In this document: in pieces, positions 53,463 through 64,000 of the stretch | How the letters are laid out: each line of letters begins with the position of its first letter | Position numbering within the stretch: the first letter of the stretch is position 1 | Origin: Amanita rubescens | Lineage: Eukaryota > Basidiomycota > Agaricomycetes > Agaricales > Amanitaceae | DNA: 64,000 nt | NCBI GenBank assembly: GCA_015039365.1 | Contig: WION01000040.1 | Location: forward strand, 186,001-250,000 | Direction: 5' to 3' | Notes under the pieces: model-generated | The model's database searches: none | Told to the model about the DNA's origin: nothing | The model's input: only the letters and a program-made list of their open reading frames with translations | Program-made: the position numbers and the translations under genes

Positions 53463-54628
53463 ATGTCGTACCGCATTCTCGTTTCTTCCCACTCAGACTT
53501 CATTTACACGCTCTCTTTCAATCCTACTTCGAATTCCTTGCATCTCGAACACAAGACGCACGCCGGTCACCATCCTTCCTGGATCACCTCCTCTCCGCAC
53601 GACAAATCTTTGGTCTTTGCCGGCTTGGAGCATCCAGAGGGCAAGATCGTTGTCCTTAAGTTTGAGAATGGCAAGGGCACCCTGCAGAAAACCATTTCAA
53701 GCGGTGGCCGCGACCCTTGCTCGCTTCTTGCGACAGAGAAGGAGCTCTTCGTTGCCAATGTAAGCATCTCTCCCTCATGACCCGCGATAAAACTTGCTGA
53801 CTCAATTCTTCTAGTACTCAGGCGACGGTATAGCTGTGGTTCCCATCTCGCATGGCCCGCCGTACCTTCTGGCATCATCCCCTGATACAGTTTTAATGAG
53901 CGGCACCGGGCCTAACAAGGTCAGACAATCGAGCTCTCACCCTCACGAAGTCGTGTCGATCGAAGAATTCGGCGAACTTCTCGTTCCCGATCTCGGCGCA
54001 GACAAAGTATGGCGGCTCAAGAAAACCTCAGAGGGCTGGAAGATCCAGGGACACATCCAATACGAAGCAGGAAGCGGGCCTAGACATGTCATTTACAAAG
54101 GTACTTACTAGCCATAACATTTACACTGTCGCCCTTTTTATGACGTCAATGGTCTTAGATGGATACCTGTACACCGCCCTCGAACTCAGCAATGAAGTCG
54201 CAAAGCACCGTTTGGGTCCTCTCCCTTCCGAGCCAGAGTTGATTACGGTTGCTCCAACGATGTTCAACCCACCTTCATCCCCGACCGACATGATAGTTGC
54301 TGAGATTCTCTTACCCAAGCCCAACTCGAGCTTCCCGACGCCTTACCTCTACGTTTCTAACCGGAACGACCCTTCGCCGGAGGGAGATACTGTTGCGATT
54401 TTCTCTCTCGCAAATCCGTCAAAGTTGGAACTTGTTAACGAGGTGAGGACGGGTTTGAAACATGTCAGAGGCATGGGGATCGGTGGACCGGACGACAAAT
54501 ACGTGGTTGTCGGCGGGCTCATTTCGGGAGGTGTAAAGGTGTTCGAAAGAGTGGATGGGGGCAAAGGTTTGAAACCTGTTGCTGCGGTTAAGGAAGTGGA
54601 CGCGCCAATTGGATTCTTGTGGATGTGA
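53463..54628 (+). CDS. Lactonase-type seven-bladed beta-propeller (6-phosphogluconolactonase-like)
   Basis: A member of the lactonase/3-carboxymuconate cyclase-like propeller family. Exons are 53463-53759, 53815-54100 and 54159-54628, with introns 53760-53814 and 54101-54158 and frames intact. Typical sequences are HPSWITSSPHDKSLVFAGLE near residue 40, YSGDGIAVVPI, SHPHEVVSIEEFGELLVPDL and GSGPRHVIYKDGYLYTALEL. The C-terminal blade contains PYLYVSNRNDPSPEGDTVAI. No signal peptide; probably cytosolic. The enzyme activity is a family inference. The gene ends 70 bases from the convergent CoA-transferase. Confidence 0.85.
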
Positions 54629-54697
54629 ACGACTTCATCTTTGATTACTTACTACATTGAACAATCGTATACAATGATTACTACACAATGTACAACT

Positions 54698-56393
54698 TCA
54701 CGCAATAACATTTTCATCTCTGAGTTTAGCCACCTCTTCCGCACTGAGCCCCAAGTCCTTCATCAACACCTCATCCGTGTGCTCTCCAACCTCGGGACCA
54801 GCCCATCGAGGATGAGAATCGACACCCTCCAATACCGGTACCGTTCCCAACATTTTCACATTCCAGCCTCCTCCCTCTTTGGATTTCTTATTCTCCACCC
54901 AAACATCTCTCACGGCGCCTCTCGCCTCTATTTGGACATTCTCCACGACCTCCTTCACAGTAACCACACGTCCAACTGGCACTCCAGCCTTATTCATAAC
55001 TTCTATCACCTCATCAGGCTGTCTTTTACCCGTCCAAGCTGAAATAGCGTCTTCAATCTCTTTTTGCCTTTGAACGCGATGGTGGTTGTGTTGATAATCG
55101 GGTCCGATGAGATCAGGACGGTCGATTGCCTGCATGAGTCGGTTGTAGATCGTATCGCCGTTGGCGCCGATGACGGTGTAGGTCGGGAGGGTTGGGTTGG
55201 AAGGGTCGGGTAAGCATGGGTAAGCGTTCGTAGGTACAATCCCGGTTACGGATGAGCCAGATGGACCGCGGATCTGTTGAAATAGTCAAACATGATCGGT
55301 TTCAGTAATAACATTGTCCAATACCTTTCCTTTGCGATCGTATTCGGGGATGATACCCTCCATGAGATTGAGCATGCTAGTCTGCTGTTAAGCGTCGGGG
55401 AGAAGAAGAAAAAAGTCTGACAGGCAAACGCACCTTTCAGTGATGCTCACGTCCACCGTTGACCCTTTCCCGTCCTTTTTCTGCCGGGCCAGCAGTGCTA
55501 GGACGGTACCGAACGCGGCGTGCAGACCTGCGATTGAATCTCCCAAGCTGATGTTCGGTCGAACAGGCGGACCTTCTAATCCACCCGTCTGGGGATCTGT
55601 GAAGCCGTTGATGTACCGGAACCCAGACTCTGCCTCACAAACGGAGGCGTACCCTGGTCGAGGAGCCCAAGGACCCGTCTGGCCATACCCACTTACTCGC
55701 GTAAAGATGAGAGATGGGTTGTGCGGATGTAGATGAGCCGGTCCCATTTCCCATTTTTCCAAGGCTACAAACGTGACGCCATGAGAAGATTCGACTAGAG
55801 AAAATATTCTTCAAACGACTGACTTCCAGGCTTGAAATTCTCTAGGATCACGTCGCTCCTTATGGCGAGTTGTTTCGCCAAGCTAATCGTGAATTGGTTA
55901 ACATGTAATGTGCGCGAGGATCAGCACGTACTTTCTGCCTTCAGGTTTCCTCAAATCGATCGCAACGCTCTTCTTATTCCTCCCTATGCTTCTGAACCAT
56001 GGGCTCGTTCCATCCACGTCGAGCTCTCTCCACACACGCAAAGGATCGCCGATACCAGGCGGCTCAATCTTGATGACCTCCGCCCCAAACTGGCTATACG
56101 GTGCACCGCCAAATTTAGCAAATTTAGTTCGTGACAGGCTTCGCGTACCCAAGGAGCTGACCACCAAACGGTCCCGCTATCAGTTGACCCATTTCTAGCA
56201 CGCGTACGCCTGCCAGAGGAAGGTTACCTGGAGCCGAACTTGACATGACACGACTTGCAATGTTCATATTAGCAAGTTGCCGTTCTAGATGCGACTGTTG
56301 CGAAACTTACGAGTTGACCCTCGTGCTTCCATGCAATTGTATTTTGTGAGAAATGCGAGCCGATGCTGCTCGTGGTAGTGCTGTGGGGTTCAT
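54698..56393 (-). CDS. CoA-transferase family III (CaiB/BaiF), probably mitochondrial
   Basis: The start at 56393 gives MNPTALPRAASARISHKIQL, an Arg/Ser-rich presequence without acidic residues. After a first intron come LAGVRVLEMGQLIAGPFGG and YSQFGAEVIKIEPPGIGDPL, the N-terminal CoA-binding region. The FKPG..EKWEMGP segment includes FTRVSGYGQTGPWAPRPGYA, with GDSIAGLHAAFG following. The last exon (55135-54698) contains GVPVGRVVTVKEVVENVQIE. Family members move CoA between dicarboxylic acids or racemise acyl-CoAs. The order of motifs resembles succinyl-CoA:dicarboxylate CoA-transferases; the substrate is not determined. Several GT-AG introns, no disabling change seen. Confidence 0.83.
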
Positions 56394-56448
56394 GTTGTGG
56401 TTCACTCAAGTTCTACCGCAGACCCAAACCTAGGGTTAGGTCATAACT

Positions 56449-57924
56449 TTGAACCACACGACGATGGCACCTCGAAAAAAGTCGAAGCCAAAGCCAAAAC
56501 CTTTCACGAGCACCGGGAACCCTCACAGAGAAACCCGAAATGGTGTTCATCCTACTAATTCACGCGCCGTCCAATCACCCGAGAGCACTGCGGGACCCAT
56601 CACTAGGTCTCGTGTTATGCGCGCCCATTCACCACCGCCTATCCATAGCATCCCTTCGGAGGTCCTTAGCGAAATCTTCATTCTTGCCTCGCTAACCGAC
56701 CGGGAATTCTTCGAAAGGCCATACTTTTACGACAACGAGAGACGGACTCTCATACTTTGCGCCGTATGTTCTTCATGGCGGTTTCTGGCATTTTCCACCC
56801 CTCGATTGTGGAACAGGATCTCCATCAGTGTCTCACATGTTAAAGAGGACCAGGCTAAAAGGAAGGCTGCCGACCTTGTCCAATGGATTTCGCGCTCTCG
56901 TTCGCTCCCTCTCACACTACATGTATCCGGTCGTTTCAGCAATCCTTCGTACGGGGCAGTCCCTGACGCACCCATTATATCAGTTATCAATGACCACGCT
57001 GCTCGCTGGCAAACCTTGTACTTCGAACATTTTGATCCATCCGAGACATCGTTGTTGTTTCGCAATAATGGATGGCACTCGTTGCGGCGATTACGTTATG
57101 ACTATTCAGATCCTGGGCCATGCCCAAACGAAAACGTTCCTTGGGCGCATCTCACGCACCTCGAAATTCAGGATTATACGCCCTATCGGGCCGCAGCAAT
57201 GGTTTTCATGAAATGTCCGAAACTCGTGTGGTTATCGATCTTTCTTCATCCATTAGTAATTGGACAAAGTACACTTCCCATAATAATCTTGGAAGACTTG
57301 GTCACCTTCCGTCTTCATACGTACTGTCTGGCCGGTTTCCAATCAATCCTGGATCGGGTTCCAAGTTTGCCCTCTCTACGAGAATTTTCTGTTAATCAAA
57401 TTGCAGGGGATATTGAACCGCTGTCGAACTTTTTTACACGATCATCTTGTACCCTTGATAGATTGGAGATTTGTGCAAGCGTCATGCCGGGGGACTACCT
57501 CGATATCCTGGCACACTCGTCTTGCGAGTCGCTCACTTCGCTTTCCATGCGTCCTGCACGTCTCGGTTTGTCAGTTGACGAAGAAGTACTTCAAAGACTT
57601 ACCTTACATCGGAACGACGCCATATGCAGTCATTTATCGTCCTTGACGATCGAGTATCACATTCCAACTTCTTTACTCTCTGCAGCCCTGAACATGGTGA
57701 AGTCTCGAATTGAATCTGCTGCTGGCCAGGTACCAGAGGAGCCGGCGCTTCAGTGTCTCCGACTTCACGTCATATATCTCAAGAAAAACATGGCAAAACT
57801 GGATAAGGTTGGAAGGAGGAGTGGAATGGAATACAGCCGTAAAAGGACCGAATCCGGTTGCATCTCAGTTCTGTTTCGAAGACAAGGCTTCAGGGAACCG
57901 CCTGACTTCAGCGAAGCGTTTTGA
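56449..57924 (+). CDS. F-box protein (basidiomycete F-box/LRR-like)
   Basis: A single 491-codon exon. The N-terminus is basic and disordered (MAPRKKSKPKPKPF). The F-box core reads IHSIPSEVLSEIFILASLTD then LCAVCSSWRFLAFSTPRLWN, the standard basidiomycete F-box-like signature. The remaining 350 residues have weak LRR periodicity (LTHLEIQDY, LVWLSIFLH, LDRLEICASV, LTSLSMRPARL). Probably an SCF ubiquitin-ligase substrate adaptor; target unknown. Its ATG is only 56 bases from that of the divergent CoA-transferase. Confidence 0.82.
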   Translation: MNHTTMAPRKKSKPKPKPFTSTGNPHRETRNGVHPTNSRAVQSPESTAGPITRSRVMRAHSPPPIHSIPSEVLSEIFILASLTDREFFERPYFYDNERRTLILCAVCSSWRFLAFSTPRLWNRISISVSHVKEDQAKRKAADLVQWISRSRSLPLTLHVSGRFSNPSYGAVPDAPIISVINDHAARWQTLYFEHFDPSETSLLFRNNGWHSLRRLRYDYSDPGPCPNENVPWAHLTHLEIQDYTPYRAAAMVFMKCPKLVWLSIFLHPLVIGQSTLPIIILEDLVTFRLHTYCLAGFQSILDRVPSLPSLREFSVNQIAGDIEPLSNFFTRSSCTLDRLEICASVMPGDYLDILAHSSCESLTSLSMRPARLGLSVDEEVLQRLTLHRNDAICSHLSSLTIEYHIPTSLLSAALNMVKSRIESAAGQVPEEPALQCLRLHVIYLKKNMAKLDKVGRRSGMEYSRKRTESGCISVLFRRQGFREPPDFSEAF

Positions 57925-58225
57925 TCATTTTTGGGAGGTTGCGAATGTCGTGGTTACATTACGTTCATCATCATGAAAGTCGTTCCTTCTCACTATAGAG
58001 ACCAGCTCATTTCCATTGTTTGCACCTCTCGGACTCTCAAACGCGCTACTTAGCTAAAAGCATTGGGTTGCCCCTATGGTAGCTTTGGACATTGTTATCG
58101 GGTAAATGCAAGTTTCTTATATGCCCTTTCATTAATTTCATTCGTCGAAATTTGTCGGGTGATCTGGCCGGCATAGCAGATATATACATATATTTAATTC
58201 ATAATATAAAATCCTCGCACTCGAC
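57925..58225. other. 3' region between F-box gene and small unknown gene
   Basis: AT-rich towards the end (TATATACATATATTTAATTC at about 58178). No gene. Confidence 0.35.
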
Positions 58226-58843
58226 CTATGTAGTACCTGATCCACTCGCGCCACTACTACCAATGACACCTGCCGAGACTTTTATCGTCCACATATCCCA
58301 AGATTCGATCTTTGTTTTATCCGCTCCTTCCTGTACACACATCCCTCTATAAATTCCTGGTTTATACTCCCAGAACTCTGCCTCATCTTTAGGTGCCGAG
58401 TCGGGAATCTCTTTCATCGTTTTGTCAGGAATTGTGCCTTTAGGAAGACCCAATTTCTACAAAAAGCCCGTTACATGTCAGAAGCTAGACTTAAAATTGC
58501 GGTAAACCACTCACTTCGACGGATTTCTTCGTTGCCCGTTTCCAAAAAGCATGGTGAGAATCCAGGTCTACACTCGTGAATTTCGGATAGGCCTTCGCAA
58601 TCTGACCATCCTTGAAATATACAACGCGCTTCCCGCCCGCTTTATTGCACTGGCGATGATTAATACGGGTTGAGAATAAAAAAAGAAGTGATCACTCACA
58701 GACCAATAGCCGTCGAGCACTGATACCTCTGCTGCTCTCCGGGAAAGATGGGAGCGTCGTTGCGTGCGGCGTTTGCCGGTAAATGATGAACGGCAAGTCG
58801 TGAGAGTTGTTTTCTCTCTTGTGTCTCGAACCTTAGGCTTCAT
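58226..58843 (-). CDS. Small hypothetical protein, three exons
   Basis: Exons join as VLDGYWS|CNKAGGKRVVYFKDGQIAKA...KKSVE|KLGLPKGTIPDKTMKEIPDS. The introns are about 58652-58700 (GTGAGT to CCAG) and 58458-58515 (GTGAGT to GTAG), and both keep the frame. The C-terminus is EFWEYKPGIYRGMCVQEGAD then KIESWDMWTIKVSAG. The first 40 residues are strongly basic (GKRRTQRRSHLSRR). The clean splice structure supports a real gene of about 165 residues. No family recognised. The start at 58843 is the first in-frame ATG and is uncertain. Confidence 0.6.
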
Positions 58844-59959
58844 TCAACGAAAACCAAACAGCTTCAAGAGTCGTTGTGAGCGACAACATGAAAGCCAGGT
58901 AACGGGAAAGGTTGCGATGGAGCTTTATGGATACTTGGCAAGTTGAACTAAACATTTTCTGCTCGACCCCCGCTTACTCAGTTGCGGGCAGTCATTCCCC
59001 CTCCTCCAGAAATCACTACACAGCCCAACTAAATCCTCTTGTTCTCGGCGGCAACGACGTACTCCGGAAGTAATGCCCACCTGCTCGCTTCCTGTGTCCA
59101 TAGCCTAGCGCTGAAAACGACCGCCTCACACACTTTATCTGCTTGTCCTTACCCCGCGCGATAGCGGCAGACGGAGGTCGTAAGTCGCCTCCTGATCACA
59201 TCTAGATGGACACTTTTTCGCTCGTCCCCCTCGGGCTTCTACCAGACAATGATTTGACGATGACTGACCGTCATATATGTTCGTAATGCCTTTCCCCTGC
59301 AAACTTCGTACCTTGTACATTGTCGGGCATTCCAAGCAAATGTCGTTTCTCTTGGCGCTTTGAAATTGGTTCTAGCAATGCCCGTTCTCCCCATGCGCTG
59401 GTGTTGGACATTGTTGGACGTCACAACGCCTCAGCAGGTTAAGCACCGAGCATTGTTCGCTATTGACATGCTTTACAGGTTAAAGCATGTCTCCACCTCT
59501 TTCACCCTTTCATCCACCTACCACAAGACCTCTTTGTTACGTGCCTCTTTCTATGCTTCACGAACAGCTTCGTAAGTTCGTAGACATATAAATAATTTAA
59601 TATTTCTCCCCTCACCTCAGTACAAATATCCATTGGCATTAGATGTGTGATGTCATGATATCTCGCTTCAGGACCATGGTACTAGATGTTGATCCACCAG
59701 GCTTCTGCCCTCGTATTGTTTGGTCAAGTAACAGCAGCAGCATCGCTTGCATATGAACCAAGTGCCTATGACAGGCTAACAGCGCAATGAGGATACGAGG
59801 ATCAGCTGAGGCTGACGGCGGCAACTCAGCGACGCTAAACAAGGCAAACAAATGTACACAATCATTGCCAGTGCCACGCACCCTCAGATATCTCCTCCAG
59901 TTGGCTGTGGAATGCTCCGCGTGAGGAGCCACGTGCCGCTAACTCTGTATCCTGCCAAA
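58844..59959. other. Long intergenic stretch
   Basis: About 1.1 kb without a coding-like frame. A short inverted pair (CACCGAGCATTG / near-match) and pyrimidine-rich parts occur at about 59490-59540, but no tRNA, transposon end or repeat could be supported. Confidence 0.35.
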
Positions 59960-61303
59960 ATGAGTTCCGAAATACCAACGGAAATTTTACACGACATCTT
60001 TCATCTTCTTTGCGATCAACCTATCGCTCTCCACGATTTAAATAACAAATCTCACTTTCACGAATTCCCGTGGGCCGTTGGACAGGTTTGCAGGCACTGG
60101 AGAGGGGCATTTCTGTCCCACACGCTTTTGTGGACCTCTTTTGCCCTAAAGCCTGGCAATTTCAGATCCGCTCACTTTGTTGAAATGAACCGCCGAGCGG
60201 CCTTATACCTCGAACGATCTGGACAGCAGCTTCTCACCATAGACGTGTCCATGCCGTGTTCAGGCACCCAAACATTTTCTAAAAAAATTTGGGGAATGCT
60301 ATTATCGTGCATGAGGCGATGGAAAAAGGCCGATTTGAAGCTGGGAGGTGGAGCAAAGCTAGTCTTGGATGGACTCCTCAGGTACAGAGGGTGCATGTCA
60401 AGCCTCGAGTCCCTCAGGATGTCCATACCCGATTTCCTAGCCCAGGCGCGGCACTATAACGCATTCCAAATCGCGCCGCACCTAACTGAACTTGATCTAT
60501 CCCACCCCGGATACGTGGCAACATGGCAGTTCCCATGGGCACAATTGACAAGGCTCAAACTTGAAATACTCCGCGGAGAGTTCGACAAGGGCAGCAATAA
60601 TCCGTGGGGAGTTCTATTCCAGTTAGAAAATATCGAAGAATTACACATCATCATCTCAAGCATCGGCGTACCAAGGCGCCGTTCCCCACTTCCCATTACA
60701 CGCCTTCCTAGCCTTCGGCTTCTCGAAATTTCCTTAGTCTTTGCCATGATGTTCTCCTGGTTCACTGCGCCTTCATTGGAACATCTTCACATACACGGGT
60801 GCGCCGAATTCTGCTACAATTGGTTGCATGATGAGCAGCCCAACGAAAGAGAAATAACGTCTTTAATTCAACGTTCATCTTGTCACATTCGCCGATTGAT
60901 ACTTGATGATTTTAGAGCGAAGGAGATGCGCATATTAATGAAAGCACTGGCCAGCGTCGAAGAGCTCGCTATTACTTACCCAATGCGAACCCTCGATGTA
61001 ATACAGGATATTACAGGACTCGAGGGTTGCATCTACATGCCCAAAATGCGGGTATTGCAGGTTCGGACGCATATTGTTTACGAGGTAGAGAAAACAGTGA
61101 CCGGGATTTCTCGCTTTTTGGAGGTTCGAGGGAAGGAATCGTCCCTTCCGAGCCACAACATTGTGCCGCTCGAGAAGTTTGTGATCTGGTTGACCTTCAA
61201 GTTATTCCCCGATGAGGTCTTGGAAGTGATGCGCAGTTGGCCATCCTTTGTTCAAGTTTATATCAATGGCTCGGTGCTCGAGCGATTGACTCCATCCCTT
61301 TGA
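59960..61303 (+). CDS. F-box protein
   Basis: Start at ATG 59960 (MSSEIPTEILHDIFHLLCDQ), because the F-box begins there; the frame is open 108 bases further upstream. The F-box continues FPWAVGQVCRHWRGAFLSHT and LLWTSFALKPGNF. The C-terminal part has LRR-like periodicity (LTELDLSHPGY, LTRLKLEILRGEF, SLRLLEISLVFAM). Single exon, 447 residues. It belongs to the same expanded family as the gene at 56.4 kb but is clearly diverged. Likely an SCF adaptor, target unknown. Confidence 0.82.
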   Translation: MSSEIPTEILHDIFHLLCDQPIALHDLNNKSHFHEFPWAVGQVCRHWRGAFLSHTLLWTSFALKPGNFRSAHFVEMNRRAALYLERSGQQLLTIDVSMPCSGTQTFSKKIWGMLLSCMRRWKKADLKLGGGAKLVLDGLLRYRGCMSSLESLRMSIPDFLAQARHYNAFQIAPHLTELDLSHPGYVATWQFPWAQLTRLKLEILRGEFDKGSNNPWGVLFQLENIEELHIIISSIGVPRRRSPLPITRLPSLRLLEISLVFAMMFSWFTAPSLEHLHIHGCAEFCYNWLHDEQPNEREITSLIQRSSCHIRRLILDDFRAKEMRILMKALASVEELAITYPMRTLDVIQDITGLEGCIYMPKMRVLQVRTHIVYEVEKTVTGISRFLEVRGKESSLPSHNIVPLEKFVIWLTFKLFPDEVLEVMRSWPSFVQVYINGSVLERLTPSL

Positions 61304-61507
61304 TTGTCGTGCTATCCTGGGCTTAGTACTGCATGAGTAGCGGATGCGGGAATTTGCTTGAACCTAGGGTACATTTAGTTTAGAATTTTTTGTACAAAAA
61401 TTAGTCTTACACCTTTGCAACAGTGAATGTCCGCTATTCTGGAATTCGGCATGTCTCGGCAAGAGGTTACCACGATAAGGTCACACACCGCCATTGTCGC
61501 TCACGCG

Positions 61508-62800
61508 ATGCCAAAATACGACCCCGACAAATGGATAGAACAACTCCTCCAATGTCAACACCTCCCAGAACAAGACATGAAAATCCTCTGCGACCGCGTG
61601 CGTGCCATTCTGATCGAAGAATCCAACATCCAGCCGGTCTCAACGCCGGTAACCATCTGCGGCGACATACACGGGCAGTTCTGGGATCTCTTGGAGCTGT
61701 TAAGGAAAGGTGGAATGGTACCCCAAACAAGTTACATCTTTATGGCACGTATGTGTTGCGTTCGGGGGTCGATTGTGGTATGCTTATGTACGTTGGCTGC
61801 TGCAGGGTGATTTTGTCGACCGGGGACATTACAGCCTAGAAACTGTTTCTCTCCTCTTAGCTCTCAAGGCACGACATCCAGACAAGGTGACTTTGCTGCG
61901 CGGAAATCATGAGAGCAGGCAGATAACCCAGGTTTACGGGTTCTACGGTGCGTTCGTTTTCTTGAACCGACGGTTTCGGTTCGATCTAAAGCTCGTCTTT
62001 CTGCTTGTTGTAGACGAATGCCAACAAAAGTACGGCAGCGCGGCGGTGTGGAAAGCATGTTGCAATGTATTTGACTATCTCAACTTGGCTGCAGTATGTT
62101 ATCCATCCGCACACGATCTTCCGCAGTTACCTCATTCACAAACAGATTATCGATGGAACAACACTATGTGTGCACGGCGGACTCTCTCCAGACATTCGAT
62201 CGCTGGACCAGATACGCATTCTGTCGCGGGCGCAGGAGATACCCCACGAAGGTGCATTCTGTGGTACGCGTGTTCCGCTAGCCCTTTTCCGTCCGCGCGC
62301 CCTTTATATATGCGGTCATTTTAGATCTGATGTGGTCAGATCCGGATGACATTGATAATTGGGCTGTCAGTCCGCGAGGCGCCGGATGGCTATTTGGCGA
62401 TAGCGTCACTCGGGAGGTGCGCACCCCACCAACTTTGTATTTTAACTTCATTTACAGCTAATCTCATTCATACCACGACAGTTCAATCACGTAAATGCAC
62501 TAACACTTATCGCCCGCGCCCACCAGCTAGTCCAGGAAGGCTACAAGTACATGTTCAACGAACAACTCGTCACGGTCTGGTCTGCTCCAAATTATTGCTA
62601 TCGGTGTGGGAACGCGGCATCGATATTAACATTGGAAAGTGATGGCAGGAGGGAGTTTACGGTGTACAACGCAGCGCCGGAGAACGAGCGGGATAAGGGT
62701 ATGCAGGTTAGACGGATGGTGAGTGCATTATCCGATTGCAACGGCAAAAATTACTTCTCACCCCAATTTTGAACAGAATACGATGCCTTACTTTGTATGA
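61508..62800 (+). CDS. Serine/threonine protein phosphatase PP6 catalytic subunit (Sit4/Ppe1-type)
   Basis: The start [20 protein letters not shown] aligns with the usual start of this family. PPP motifs are [104 protein letters not shown] and the terminal [26 protein letters not shown] and [20 protein letters not shown] fit PP6 better than PP2A. About six introns. The first (61745-61805) must use a GC donor (ATG|GCACGT) to keep the frame; the nearby GTATGT would give a stop. The last exon (62777-62800) holds NTMPYFV. The enzyme acts in cell-cycle and nutrient signalling. Confidence 0.87.
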
Positions 62801-63125
62801 TTGCGGTGAGGGTGATTTACGGCGACTTGCATATACTATGTACCTCCATTAATTAAACCATGCACGCATAAACAACAGCGGGACGTGCGATGGATTTTAG
62901 AAAATCAAGCCAAGAATATACCGCAGGCAAACGCCGAGATTTGATGTGCTCAGAGAAAAGCATTACGGAAGATTCACCCTCACAGAACGGAAATGAACTG
63001 AATGTCATAATTTTTTTCACTCGAAAGTTCGAATAGATTCATCAAAGGGTACGTTACACTCGTTACATGCGTTCAGCGTAAATCGAAAACCTACAAGAAA
63101 CACAACATCTACTCTGACACCCATA
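62801..63125. other. Convergent intergenic region
   Basis: 3' flanks of PP6 and of the last gene. No feature seen. Confidence 0.35.
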
Positions 63126-64000
63126 TCACCTCCTGCCATTCCCACCCCATCCTTTCTTTGCCGATTTAGGCGTTGGACTTTGCTTTCCACTAGGATCTTC
63201 GCCCTTTAGCAGATCAGCCATGTCATTGTTTTGCGCTGACACAGTAGTATTAATATTTTTAAGCGTACCACGGTCAGCCCCAGACTCAGTAGTCCCAGCG
63301 CCAGCCTTTGTGGTTTCCTTGGAATCTTTATTTGTGCTTGCGTCCTTGTTCGAATCCTTTCCACCGTCCTTGTTGCCGTCTTTTGAGGCGTCGGCACCTG
63401 AGCCTAAAGCATTGGAAACCATCCTTTCAAGCTTGTTACTAAATGATGACGTTGTGCTTGCACTCGTGGGACCATGTTCGCTTTCGTGCTTGGAAGGCGG
63501 CTTTGGAGGAGCTAGTTCCGGAGCTAGTCAAAACGTAACAAATCAGTCAACGTTATAATTCACCCGATCAACCGAACAATTTACCTGATGACGTGGCATT
63601 CGTATTTGATGTGGTTGAAATTTGTATTACGGGATTGGGCCTTCCAGTTGGCGCAGCGGTATTTTTCCGGTTGCTGCCCTTTTGTTCCTCCCCGACATCG
63701 GGAGCCATGGAGCCGTTGGTCCCATTCGTTGTCGTTGTCGAGGTGATAGTAGGGAAGACCGGGGCGCCCGGCTCAACAGGTGACTCTTCAGTTACGGGAG
63801 CTGGGATACCAAAGAGGCCGCGGATGAGGGTGATCATCTCATGTTGGGCAAGGGTAGCAGTAATAGGGCTGCGGGCACCCGTCGGCAAGAGGCTTCCGCG
63901 AGCGAATTCTCTCGCTCTTGCAATCATAAGCGTTGTCTCCAGGCCGAGCCTTTGCCCTTCTTCCAGCTCCAAGGGCTGTTCACGATGACACAGCGCTGCA
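63126..64000 (-). CDS. Unknown protein, C-terminal part (truncated by window end)
   Basis: The exon from beyond 64000 to about 63583 reads LEEGQRLGLETTLMIARARE, LAQHEMITLIRGLFGIPAPV and a Ser/Thr/Asn-rich stretch. An intron (about 63525-63582) joins it to ELAPPKPPSKHESEHGPTSA and KLERMVSNALGSGADASKDG. A lysine/aspartate-rich low-complexity part (KDGNKDGGKDSNKDASTNKD) and a basic end (KKGWGGNGRR) follow. The helical part at the window edge may belong to a conserved domain whose rest lies outside. Not identified. Confidence 0.6.

Noticed and set aside
58844..59959. Several 60-90-codon ORFs between the small unknown gene and the F-box gene
   Set aside because: None has splice context, domain or coding-like composition.

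Overview
The window is nuclear DNA from a filamentous basidiomycete, most likely an Agaricomycete. Genes are split by introns of about 45-70 nt. The gene families are typical of mushrooms: NACHT-WD40 (STAND/NLR-like), AIG1-like P-loop G-domain, BTB, F-box, APH-like kinase, beta-trefoil lectin and cysteine-rich secreted peptides. They sit among housekeeping genes: UTP20, CTK3, GCN1, a PP6-type phosphatase, a PrpF-like isomerase, a lactonase and a class III CoA-transferase. No bacterial features, rRNA or tRNA genes were found.

Layout. 0-3.8 kb: 3' part of UTP20. 3.98-5.76 kb: decayed repeat-family ORF, antisense CTK3 remnant and another coding remnant. 5.76-10.6 kb: NACHT-WD40 gene (-) with 13 nearly identical WD repeats. 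11.4-12 kb: beta-trefoil lectin-like gene. 12-16.2 kb: Copia relic and a second, interrupted copy of the repeat-family ORF. 16.3-17.3 kb: intact CTK3 (-). 17.97-23.04 kb: G-domain gene whose middle is an array of tandem introns separated by 3-nt micro-exons. 23-31.5 kb: accessory genes (STAND N-terminal fragment, BTB, FG-rich, hypothetical, APH kinase), several with apparent single-base frameshifts. 31.9-40.9 kb: GCN1 (-). 41.5-45.6 kb: BTB, membrane protein, PrpF-like. 46-52.3 kb: five tandem copies of a six-cysteine secreted peptide gene, with a poly(A) retroposon and two further CTK3 remnants. 53.5-63.1 kb: lactonase, CoA-transferase, two F-box genes, a small unknown gene and PP6. 63.1-64 kb: 3' part of an unknown gene.

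The main discovery candidate is the G-domain gene. Between its last G-domain exon (ends 19179) and its C-terminal exon (starts 22181) lie about 45 consecutive blocks. Each begins with a GT donor, usually GTGAGT, and ends with an AG acceptor. Blocks are of normal intron length and are separated by exactly 3 nt in 43 cases (6 and 9 nt in two others). None of the 43 triplets is a stop codon, and the phase they imply agrees with the downstream exon. The 17.74-22.69 kb stretch is also almost free of CpG, except for CpGs inside the CGA triplets. This was read by eye; RNA data would be decisive.

Expected interplay is limited: GCN1 (translation stress), UTP20 (ribosome biogenesis), CTK3 (Pol II CTD kinase) and PP6 are unrelated core functions. 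The NACHT-WD40, STAND fragment, lectin and secreted-peptide genes look like fast-evolving defence or interaction genes embedded among them.
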